DNA from: JACJYE01 sp964432875
GTDB lineage: Bacteria; Bacteroidota; Bacteroidia; Chitinophagales; Saprospiraceae
Reading direction: 5' to 3'
Assembly (NCBI GenBank): GCA_964432875.1
Contig: CAYSPJ010000148.1
Span: forward strand, 1-11,803
DNA length: 11,803 nucleotides
Positions 1 to 6,015 of this stretch are shown piece after piece (within the stretch, counting starts at the first letter, position 1; the number at the start of each line of letters is the position of its first letter). Under the pieces are notes generated by a model. It had not been told where the DNA came from. It did not search any database and saw nothing but the letters and a program-made list of their open reading frames with translations. A program made the position numbers and the translations under genes.

Positions 1-500
1 AGGTCGGCAAAGTGCTTGATAAGGTACTCATAAGCTTGTCCCAGGAGATCAGGCTCTACATTGCTGTTCGATAGATTATACTGAGAGAAGTGCTCGATTA
101 AATCGATGAGCAAACGGTCTGAAAGTTTGTTTTTATTGCTCCACTGTGCATCGCCAAAAATGCCATAGAGAAATTCCTGATTGGCTTGTTCAATTCCCCG
201 CAAGGCTTGCTCAATAGCAAGCCCTACATTGGAAGTTGTTTCCCTTACATTTTCCCAGTGGCAGCCTTCCGGCAAAATGAACCGGTGAAACTCGGGCAGT
301 GAGGCATATTCTGTGTCGCCTTCAGATTCTTTGAGCGCATTTTGGTATTCTTCGTCATACACATCCGATATTCTCTTGAAGAAAAGCAAAGGGAATATGT
401 AGACCTTAAAATCCGAAGCGTCAACAGGACCTTTGAGGATCCAGGCTGCTTTGGACAGGTATTGCTCCAGTTGGGAGAGGGTGAGTTTATCTTTGGTCAT
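1..500 (-). CDS. hsdM: Type I restriction-modification methylase subunit HsdM, N-terminal part (cut by window edge)
   Basis: The leftward frame starts with ATG at 500 and stays open to base 1: 166 codons plus two bases, with the C-terminal part outside the window. Residues about 5-130 read as the HsdM N-terminal helical domain, with YLSKAAWILKGPVDASDFK near the start and FPLLFFKRISDVYDEEY at about 36-52. Residues about 145-166 contain NVEPDLLGQAYEYLIKHFAD, the usual entry into the N6-adenine methylase domain. The AdoMet-binding and NPPF catalytic motifs would lie off the left edge, so activity cannot be judged. In known type I systems HsdM works with HsdS to methylate adenine at a bipartite site and with HsdR to cut unmethylated DNA; neither partner is visible here. 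The start codon overlaps the end of an XRE-type remnant by 14 bases, and a good promoter lies about 130 bases upstream. Family identity is close to certain. Confidence 0.95.
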   Translation of the reverse strand, partial: MTKDKLTLSQLEQYLSKAAWILKGPVDASDFKVYIFPLLFFKRISDVYDEEYQNALKESEGDTEYASLPEFHRFILPEGCHWENVRETTSNVGLAIEQALRGIEQANQEFLYGIFGDAQWSNKNKLSDRLLIDLIEHFSQYNLSNSNVEPDLLGQAYEYLIKHFAD

Positions 501-612
501 GATTCTTTGTTAGGCCTATTAATTCGTTTACAGCAACATCAAGAATTTCTGCTATTTCGTTCAACGCTTCCAGCCTTGGTTGTTGTCTGTTCTTTAGCGC
601 TAAAGGCAAACT
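487..612 (-). pseudogene. Truncated XRE-family helix-turn-helix regulator, C-terminal remnant
   Basis: A leftward frame of 41 codons ends with TAA at 489-487, inside the start of hsdM. Its residues, including NRQQPRLEALNEIAEILDV followed by AVNELIGL, match the second half of an XRE/Cro-type helix-turn-helix domain: the stretch after the recognition helix and the final two helices. The first half of the domain is missing. The frame is closed by TAG at 615-613, and the only nearby in-frame ATG (624-622) gives a three-codon peptide, M-K-N-stop. Small XRE regulators often sit directly before hsdM in Bacteroidota, so a 5' deletion of such a gene is the simplest reading. A sequencing error alone does not explain it, since even read-through of the TAG would give too short a protein. 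It could still be translated from a non-ATG start and couple translation to hsdM. Confidence 0.6.
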
Positions 613-629
613 CTAATTTTTCATTTGGA

Positions 630-660
630 CAAATCTAATATAAAGTCTCTTGCCAGCCAA
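630..660 (-). promoter_or_regulatory. Bacteroidota-type promoter (TTG-N20-TAGATTTG) reading toward hsdM
   Basis: On the minus strand, TTG (660-658) is separated by 20 bases from TAGATTTG (637-630). This fits the primary sigma factor consensus of Bacteroidota, TTG then about 19-21 bases then TAnnTTTG. The start of transcription would fall near 622-625, just before the XRE remnant, giving an hsdM leader of about 120 bases. It is the best-matching promoter I found in the window. Whether it is active is inference. Confidence 0.55.
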
Positions 661-719
661 TACCTCCCAGCAAATAAACGGTTTTTCCTCCAATATCCAA
701 GCGCTCCGAGCCGCAAGTG

Positions 720-1325
720 CTACAAGCGCACCTGCCCCAGCAACTTGCTGAAGTTGGTCGGGTCCATGCCGAGGTAGTTGGCGAGGTACTTGTGGGGCAC
801 CAGGTGCAGCAGGTGGGGGCTGCGGGCCAGCAAGGCGCGGAAGCGCTGCTCGGCGGTAAAGGACTGGGTCTCGATCTGGCGCACCAGCACGCCGGCCAGG
901 GTTTGGCTCACCGCCAGGCGCATCATGCGCTCCAGGGCGTGGTACTGCCACATCAGGGCGTCCATCTCCCGGAAGGGCGCGCGCAGGAAGCGGCTGGGGG
1001 TAAGGGTCTCGAAAAAATAGCGCGAAGGCTGCTGCAGGAGGAAAGAATCGGCCACTCCGGAAAAGGAGGGCGGATAAGTGAAGACCAGCGTCGCCTCCTT
1101 GCCGGCATCGTCTACGGCGTAGGCGCGCTGTACGCCTTCCAGCACGAAGTAAACGTATTGCTCCGTCTGCCCCTCAGCGGTGAGGATGGCCTTGCGGCGG
1201 GCGCTGAAAAGCTGCCACACAGCGGCGAAAGCCCGCCAATCTTCCTCCGGCAGGGGATAAACTGCCTCGACGGACTGGCGCAGCAGCGGCAAATAGGTTT
1301 CAATATCGGCATTCATGGCTGGCAT
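720..1325 (-). CDS. Crp/Fnr-family transcriptional regulator
   Basis: This 201-residue protein has the usual layout of small Bacteroidota Crp/Fnr regulators. A cyclic-nucleotide-binding-like beta-roll spans about residues 25-115, including YVYFVLEGVQRAYAVDDAGKE at about 57-77. A dimerisation helix covers about 120-152. A C-terminal winged helix-turn-helix at about 157-201 contains VPHKYLANYLGMDPTNFSKLL. No cysteines for an iron-sulfur cluster are visible, so it is not an oxygen-sensing FNR proper, and the effector cannot be told. Two in-frame ATGs are possible, at 1325 and 1316. A TAAATTTG box at 1338-1331 would put transcription start next to the first, so the 1316 start is also credible. 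The gene is divergent from the outer-membrane protein gene at 1382, its likeliest target by position alone. It ends at 720, about 60 bases before the hsdM-directed promoter. Confidence 0.88.
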   Translation of the reverse strand: MPAMNADIETYLPLLRQSVEAVYPLPEEDWRAFAAVWQLFSARRKAILTAEGQTEQYVYFVLEGVQRAYAVDDAGKEATLVFTYPPSFSGVADSFLLQQPSRYFFETLTPSRFLRAPFREMDALMWQYHALERMMRLAVSQTLAGVLVRQIETQSFTAEQRFRALLARSPHLLHLVPHKYLANYLGMDPTNFSKLLGQVRL

Positions 1326-1330
1326 GAGGG

Positions 1331-1338
1331 CAAATTTA
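1331..1338 (-). promoter_or_regulatory. Possible -7 box for the Crp/Fnr-family gene
   Basis: The minus strand reads TAAATTTG, a full match to the Bacteroidota TAnnTTTG element, in the 56-base space between divergent genes. No TTG lies at the expected 19-21 bases upstream; the nearest is 28 bases away. It is also only five bases from the first ATG of the gene. This is a weak candidate. Confidence 0.25.
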
Positions 1339-1381
1339 GAAAATTATCCCTACATTTAGCCCATAACAAAAACCCATTGCG

Positions 1382-2080
1382 ATGAAAAACAAGACTTACA
1401 GATTCCCGATTTTCCTCTTTGTTTGTTTGCTGATATCTGGCATTGCGGCTCAGGCGCAGCAGGTGCGCTACGGCATGAAAGCAGGATTGGGGCTAACTGG
1501 CATCGGCACAGACTTTGGCGATTTCAGTGCTGAATACCTTTTTCAAAACAACATGATCATCGGCCAGGAGAACGACTTGCGCATCGCCTTCCACTTGATG
1601 GGCTTTGCCGAGCTGGACTTGCATGAAAACTTTGGGGCCGGCGCGGGCTTGTTGCTCGCCACCCGGGGCTTCCGCATCGAAGCTGAAGGGATGCAGCAAA
1701 ACTTCACCAGCTTTGCCGCTCGCCCGTTTTACGTACAAATCCCGATTTACGGCCAGTTCCGAGCCCGGGGTTTTTACCTCAACTTCGGGCCTTATGCCGG
1801 GATGGGGCTGACGGGCAATGCCATCAGCGAAGTGTCGGGCAGGGAAGACGCTAACCGCCTGGAGTGGGGCAATGGTTTCGATAGCGACCTGCGCCGCTTC
1901 GACTTTGGCGCCATGCTCGAAGCTGGCGCCAGCTACCGCAATGTGCGCCTTTCCGCAGGCTATCACCACGGCTTTGCCAACCTCATCCCCAAAGACTGGC
2001 TTCAGGAATACGGAGATTTAAAAATGAGCAACCGGGTGTATTATCTTTCGGTAGGTTACATTTTCAGCGCCAGCCGTTAG
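1382..2080 (+). CDS. Outer-membrane beta-barrel protein (PorT/OMP_b-brl-like)
   Basis: The protein has 232 residues. It begins with a Sec signal peptide: basic MKNKTYR, a hydrophobic core at about 8-21, and likely cleavage after AQA at about residue 25. The mature part alternates polar and hydrophobic residues with many glycines and aromatics, typical of short transmembrane beta-strands. Examples are VRYGMKAGLGLTGIG near residue 28, FGAGAGLLLATRGFRIE in the middle, YLNFGPYAGMGLTG, and a final strand VYYLSVGYIF near the C terminus. Length and pattern match the small 8-stranded outer-membrane beta-barrel families common in Bacteroidota. These have no assigned substrate, so I give none. It is divergent from a Crp/Fnr-family regulator 56 bases away, and its TAG stop is the first part of a palindrome shared with the convergent neighbour. 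Confidence 0.82.
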   Translation: MKNKTYRFPIFLFVCLLISGIAAQAQQVRYGMKAGLGLTGIGTDFGDFSAEYLFQNNMIIGQENDLRIAFHLMGFAELDLHENFGAGAGLLLATRGFRIEAEGMQQNFTSFAARPFYVQIPIYGQFRARGFYLNFGPYAGMGLTGNAISEVSGREDANRLEWGNGFDSDLRRFDFGAMLEAGASYRNVRLSAGYHHGFANLIPKDWLQEYGDLKMSNRVYYLSVGYIFSASR

Positions 2081-2100
2081 GGGCGTGATGCATCAGGCCC
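2081..2100. repeat. Palindrome between convergent stop codons
   Basis: The 20 bases form GGGC-G-TGATGCATCA-G-GCCC: a perfect 10-base palindrome flanked by a single G·G mismatch and a 4-base GC stem. Flanking TAG and TACC extend the resemblance to TAGGGGCG...CGCCCCTA palindromes that I recall as dispersed small repeats in bacteria. It fills the 27 bases between the stop of the beta-barrel gene and the stop of the FGE-sulfatase-like gene. It could act as a two-way transcription end, but there is no clear T tract on either side. Confidence 0.5.
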
Positions 2101-2107
2101 TACCTAT

Positions 2108-4132
2108 CTAAGGGTGCACCAATCGCAAGCCCGTCGTATAGTCCTTGAAGCCAGGCTTTTCCGCCTTGCGGGCGGTCGTGCGGCAATCCGCCTCGCGGTT
2201 GCGCCAGGAGCCGCCGCGCAGCGCGCGCTGGTTGTTAGCCGAGCCTCGGCAGCCGGGATAAGGCTCGTAGAGGTTGCGGCACCACTCCCAGACATTGCCG
2301 GTCATATCGTATAGACCCCAGGCATTCGGCTGTTTAGTGCCTACCCGTTGGGCACGTTGGGCATTGCCGTGGTACCAGCCCAAGCGGGCGATGCCGTTGC
2401 CGCCGGCGAAGCGGTCGTCGGTGCCAGCCCGGGCCGCGTATTCCCATTCGGCTTCCGTGGGTAGGCGGAAACGCGTGCCTTTCATTTCATTGGCCCGGCG
2501 GATGAACTCCTGGACATCGTTCCAGCTCACCTGCTCCACCGGGCATTCTCCACAAGCGGTGAAATAAGCGGGGCTTTTGCCCATGACTTCCCGCCAATCG
2601 GCCTGAGTGATTTCATAGCGGCCGATTTTAAAATCCTGGACGGTCACTTGGTGGGGGCATTCATCCCGGTCGCCTTTATCGCTACCCATGGTGAAGGTGC
2701 CGCCTTTGATGGGCACCATATCGAAGCCCGAGCGGCGGCCGGCGGGCTCTTCCGGCTCTGGTTCTTTTTCGGCGGGCGGGTTTTCAACGGGTGCTTTTTC
2801 GGCCTCCGCAGGCTTGGTCGGCTTGGTTTCAGCCGGCGGCACTGGCGAAGGGGTGGGTTGTTGGGTTGGGGCGCGCTTTTTGGGGCGCGGCCGCGGTTTG
2901 GGGGTAGTTGGATGGAGATCAAATACCGTATCTATCGGTGGCAAACTATCGATCAGCAGCGGCAGCTCTTCGATGCGCGTAGTATCTTGGCCTTGTTGCT
3001 CGCGGCGTATTTCTTCCAATAACCGCTGGGCGTCAGCCCGGTACGCGCCTTGGGGGAATTCCTCCAGGTAAGCCAGCAACAGCAGCGAATCATCGGGCTC
3101 GGCCAGGATATCCTCCCAAAAAAAGCGGTCGAGCCTGGTCAGGGCCTGGTCGCGATACCGCCCTTGGGGGCGCTGGGCGAGGTATTCCTCATAACTCTCC
3201 TCGGTATCTTCTTTTTGCGCCTGGTACCAGGCATAATAATCTTGCAGCCCAAAAGCCCACAGCCCGGCACCGACTACCAGGAGCAAAGCTAGCGCTGCCG
3301 CTACCCGGCTGATGTAAAAATAAGCGGCCCCGCGCTGGCGGCTAGGTTCCGCCTGGATAGGGGCAATGATTGCCGTTCCGCCAGAAGGCGTGAAATAGTA
3401 GCCCGAAGGGCGGAAAGGCTCTTCCGGCGGCGGCGCGGCTTGTTCCGGGGCAGGCTCGGCCAGTACCTGGATGACCTCTTCCAGGACGATCTCCTTTTTG
3501 CGCTCGTGGCCGTCGAGCAATTCCAAGACCGTCACTTTTAGCATCAGCGGCAGCTCGCCCGCGCGCAGGGGCTCCACCATGAAGATCCACTCGGAATAAT
3601 CCCCTTTCTCGACAAACTGCTCGGCGCTATTTAATGCCCGGATATTGAAGGCCGGGTCGCCATTGGGGTCCAGCATTTCCACTTCCATCACTTCTGCCAG
3701 GCGGATCGGCTTGAGGACGGCACCCTCCAATTCGATATTTTGGATAATGATTGACTCTTCGAAAGCCAGGCGCACGATGCAGCGCTCTTCTATGCCCACG
3801 CTCATCTCTTTAGGCACTTTGTACAAGATCTGCCCGGAACGAGAGGCATTGCCCTCTGCCTGGAAGTCGCGCGGCTCTAGCCCGGCCAGCAATTCCAGGA
3901 AGTCTGCCGTGATGCGGTTGAAGACGACCTCAGCCTGATCATAACTCAGCACGCCCTTGATCCTTTCACGGCTGGCCATGTTGTAGCGGGTGAACAATTG
4001 GAAAGCCAGGTCGTACTTAGCTACGCTTTCCGGCAGGGCGCCCTTGAGCAAAGCCAGGGCGCCAGGGATATCCCCCTCGCCGATGAGCTTGCGCACTTCC
4101 CTTTTGAGTTCGTCGAGTTCGGTTGTGGTCAT
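2108..4132 (-). CDS. EAD11-like effector-associated domain, beta domain, TM helix and FGE-sulfatase-like domain protein
   Basis: This 674-residue protein has five parts. Residues about 5-85 resemble effector-associated domain 11 (helical; VRKLIGEGDIPGALALLKG, then LFTRYNMASRERIKGVLSY and FNRITADFLELL). These domains join signal proteins to partners in bacterial conflict systems. Residues about 100-225 form a beta-rich module with EWIFMVEPLRAGELPLMLKV. A single membrane helix lies at about 275-296. It is followed by two helical YLAQRPQGRY / YLEEFPQGAY repeats and a Pro/Lys/Glu-rich stalk at about 407-466. Residues about 468-674 are an FGE-sulfatase fold: TFTMGS, PVEQVSWNDV, RLPTEAEWEYAARAG, WGLYDMTGNVWEWC and ALRGGSW. 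The first of the two copper-binding cysteines of true formylglycine-generating enzymes is replaced by Asn (about 645); the second, Cys about 650, remains. A binding or sensing role is therefore likelier than sulfatase activation. EAD partner genes are not visible in the window. Confidence 0.88.
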   Translation of the reverse strand: MTTTELDELKREVRKLIGEGDIPGALALLKGALPESVAKYDLAFQLFTRYNMASRERIKGVLSYDQAEVVFNRITADFLELLAGLEPRDFQAEGNASRSGQILYKVPKEMSVGIEERCIVRLAFEESIIIQNIELEGAVLKPIRLAEVMEVEMLDPNGDPAFNIRALNSAEQFVEKGDYSEWIFMVEPLRAGELPLMLKVTVLELLDGHERKKEIVLEEVIQVLAEPAPEQAAPPPEEPFRPSGYYFTPSGGTAIIAPIQAEPSRQRGAAYFYISRVAAALALLLVVGAGLWAFGLQDYYAWYQAQKEDTEESYEEYLAQRPQGRYRDQALTRLDRFFWEDILAEPDDSLLLLAYLEEFPQGAYRADAQRLLEEIRREQQGQDTTRIEELPLLIDSLPPIDTVFDLHPTTPKPRPRPKKRAPTQQPTPSPVPPAETKPTKPAEAEKAPVENPPAEKEPEPEEPAGRRSGFDMVPIKGGTFTMGSDKGDRDECPHQVTVQDFKIGRYEITQADWREVMGKSPAYFTACGECPVEQVSWNDVQEFIRRANEMKGTRFRLPTEAEWEYAARAGTDDRFAGGNGIARLGWYHGNAQRAQRVGTKQPNAWGLYDMTGNVWEWCRNLYEPYPGCRGSANNQRALRGGSWRNREADCRTTARKAEKPGFKDYTTGLRLVHP

Positions 4133-4135
4133 GGA

Positions 4136-4210
4136 TGATGGTGCTTTTTAGGCCTTATAGTGCCTATTGATGGTGCTTGCTGCTCTATATAATACGAATT
4201 TAGCACTATA
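4136..4210. promoter_or_regulatory. Direct and inverted repeats in the divergent promoter region
   Basis: The space between the divergent EAD/FGE-like gene and the glycosyltransferase gene holds two patterns. TGATGGTGCTT occurs at 4136-4146 and again at 4168-4178, 32 bases apart, about three helix turns; the first copy reaches three bases before the start codon side of the leftward gene. TATAGTGC at 4156-4163 is matched by its exact inverse GCACTATA at 4203-4210. The second arm overlaps TATATTTG (4207-4214), which fits the TAnnTTTG -7 element for the rightward gene, though no TTG sits at the usual distance. Together these could be operator sites, but short repeats like these can arise by chance. 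Confidence 0.3.
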
Positions 4211-4242
4211 TTTGCTATTGCCGTAAAAAAAACAGGCGAATT

Positions 4243-5865
4243 TTGAAAATACTGAACCGCCACCCAGCCTGGCACCGCCTCTTGCCGCCCTTGTTTTTCC
4301 TGGGCTATCTCGCTCTGGGCCTTGCCATTTATGGCGATTACGGCATTTCCTGGGATGAGGGTTTGCAACGGCAACATGGCACCGTCGCAGCCCAGTACGT
4401 TCACGAGCAGTTTGGCGGCACCGCGCCGATCTATACCTGGGAGCGGCTGCACGAATACCAGCACCGCTACTATGGCGTGGCATTCAGCCTGCCGGCCATC
4501 TGGTTGGAAAAGAGGTTAGGGCTGGAGACCTTCCGCCAGCAATTCCGCTTGCGGCATCTGATGGTATTCCTGTTGTTCTGGTTGGCTGCCGTGCTGTTTT
4601 ACCGCATCCTGCTGAAGCGTTTCCGGCACTGGGGCTGGGCCTTGCTGGGCACGGCTTTCCTGATTGCCAGCCCCCGCATCTTCGCCCACTCCTTTTACAA
4701 CCCCAAGGACATCCCCCTGCTTTCGCTCTATGTGCTGAGCACCTTCACCCTGCTGCGCCTCTGGCGGCGGCCGGGCGTGCTCAACGGCCTGCTGCATGGC
4801 CTGGCCTGCGGGCTGCTCATCGGCATCCGGGTAGCGGGGCTGATCGTTCCGCTGTTCACGCTTTTCTTCCTGGCGGTTGACCTGGCTTTTAACTACCGTA
4901 AACAATGGCTGCAACACCGGCGCTACGCGCTGGCTTTAGCGGCTTTCCTGCCCTCGCTTGCCTGCTTTACCACCTTGTGCTGGCCTTTCCTTTGGGAGTC
5001 ACCCTGGGAGAACCTCCTGGAGGCTCTGCGCGTGATGGGGCAATACGACCAATGGGGCGGCAAAGCCATCTTCCGCGGGCACTGGTTCTTCGGCAATGAA
5101 CTCCCCTGGTTCTATCCCTTGTGGTGGATGGGCATCACGACGCCACTGCTTTACTTGCTGCTGGCACTGGCCGGCGTGCTGCTCTTGCTGCCGCCATTGG
5201 CCCGCAACCTGGCGGCGGGCTGGCAGCTGTGGCAGCAGGAAGATGAGGGCCAGGACTGGTTGATGCTGGGCCTCCTCCTCGCCCCAATCGCGGCCGTCAT
5301 CGTGCAACAATCTATCGTTTATGACGATTGGCGACACCTCTACTTCGTCTATCCCGGCTTGATTTATCTGGCGGTTTTAGGGCTGCATAAGCTTTGGGCG
5401 GCCTCTTTTGGCTACCAGCACGGGCGAGCACTGCTGGCACTGCTCACAACCCTGAGCCTGGCTGGCACTACCTGGAAAATGGCCCGCAGCCACCCTCACC
5501 AATACGTTTGTTTCAACGAGCTGATCCAGGGCGACCAACTGGGCCGCTACGACCTGGATTACTGGGGGCTGTCCTACAAGCAAGCCTTTGAGGCGCTCGC
5601 CCAGCTCGATCCGCGCGAGAAAATCAAAGTGGCGGCCGCTGAATTCCCCGCACGCTACAACCTGGATTTCACCAAACCCCACATCCGCGACCGCTTCATC
5701 CTGGTGGACGACCCTCAAGATGCGGATTACTACCTCTCTACCTTCCGCCTCTGGCAAATCGGCATGGGCCGGGCCTTGAACCGCGAAGGATTATACGCCG
5801 GCGAAGAAGTCTATGCCATTTGGGCTGATGGCTCGAAGATTTTGGGGGTGTATCGGGTGGAATAG
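4243..5865 (+). CDS. GT-C type membrane glycosyltransferase (family 39 / PMT-like)
   Basis: This 540-residue integral membrane protein has about ten hydrophobic helices, including about 13-30, 105-123, 132-148, 157-172, 183-212, 228-248, 298-318, 340-356 and 366-385. After the first helix comes GDYGISWDEGLQ (about 31-42); the acidic pair in this first outer loop is the usual catalytic site of GT-C enzymes, which move a sugar from a polyprenyl-phosphate carrier to an acceptor outside the inner membrane. IASPRIFAHSFYNPKDIPLL at about 141-160 and the C-terminal YDLDYWGLSYKQAFEAL (about 436-452) are typical of bacterial family 39-like members. The acceptor (protein, lipid or glycan) cannot be inferred. 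The start is TTG at 4243, because the first in-frame ATG comes after the catalytic loop and would remove it. It is divergent from the EAD/FGE-like gene and followed by a small hairpin with a T tract. Confidence 0.82.
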   Translation: MKILNRHPAWHRLLPPLFFLGYLALGLAIYGDYGISWDEGLQRQHGTVAAQYVHEQFGGTAPIYTWERLHEYQHRYYGVAFSLPAIWLEKRLGLETFRQQFRLRHLMVFLLFWLAAVLFYRILLKRFRHWGWALLGTAFLIASPRIFAHSFYNPKDIPLLSLYVLSTFTLLRLWRRPGVLNGLLHGLACGLLIGIRVAGLIVPLFTLFFLAVDLAFNYRKQWLQHRRYALALAAFLPSLACFTTLCWPFLWESPWENLLEALRVMGQYDQWGGKAIFRGHWFFGNELPWFYPLWWMGITTPLLYLLLALAGVLLLLPPLARNLAAGWQLWQQEDEGQDWLMLGLLLAPIAAVIVQQSIVYDDWRHLYFVYPGLIYLAVLGLHKLWAASFGYQHGRALLALLTTLSLAGTTWKMARSHPHQYVCFNELIQGDQLGRYDLDYWGLSYKQAFEALAQLDPREKIKVAAAEFPARYNLDFTKPHIRDRFILVDDPQDADYYLSTFRLWQIGMGRALNREGLYAGEEVYAIWADGSKILGVYRVE

Positions 5866-5883
5866 GCAAAGCCTCCTTTTTTT
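5864..5883 (+). terminator. Possible short intrinsic terminator after the glycosyltransferase gene
   Basis: AGGC-AAA-GCCT forms a 4-base stem overlapping the TAG stop codon, followed after CC by seven T residues. The T tract fits a Rho-independent terminator but the stem is short, so strength is doubtful. The 150 bases from here to the tyrosinase start hold no other feature I can support, and no clear TTG/TAnnTTTG promoter pair. Confidence 0.35.
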
Positions 5884-6015
5884 GAAAGCATGGGCAGATA
5901 ATCGCTCCGCCTACCAAGTAACGAATTACAAAATGATCGTATTAAGGAGTGTATACCCAGTTTAAGCTGCCATAACGGCTTTATACCATCCTATTCACCT
6001 AAAACCTTCGATTGT

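Noticed and set aside
613..951. Leftward 112-codon open frame across the end of the Crp/Fnr-family gene
   Set aside because: Most of it lies in another frame of the regulator and has Pro/Arg/Ala-rich low-complexity composition. The tail in the 613-719 spacer matches nothing I know.
717..1385. Rightward 222-codon open frame opposite the Crp/Fnr-family gene
   Set aside because: It is the antisense shadow of a clear regulator. It has no recognisable domain, is rich in Gln/Gly/His as expected from a GC-rich antisense frame, and overlaps the start of the next real gene.
2108..2240. Diversity-generating retroelement target at the C terminus of the FGE-like domain
   Set aside because: Such domains are common variable proteins, but the codons here lack the AAC/AAY clusters typical of a variable repeat. 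No reverse transcriptase or template repeat is visible in the window.
4129..4483. Two overlapping leftward 111-codon frames before the EAD/FGE-like gene
   Set aside because: They overlap the start of the glycosyltransferase in antisense, disagree with each other, and contain no recognisable motif.
5633..5646. Adjacent NotI-like and EcoRI-like sites suggesting vector sequence
   Set aside because: The bases encode VAAAEF within an uninterrupted, well-conserved C-terminal region of the glycosyltransferase, so they are natural coding sequence.
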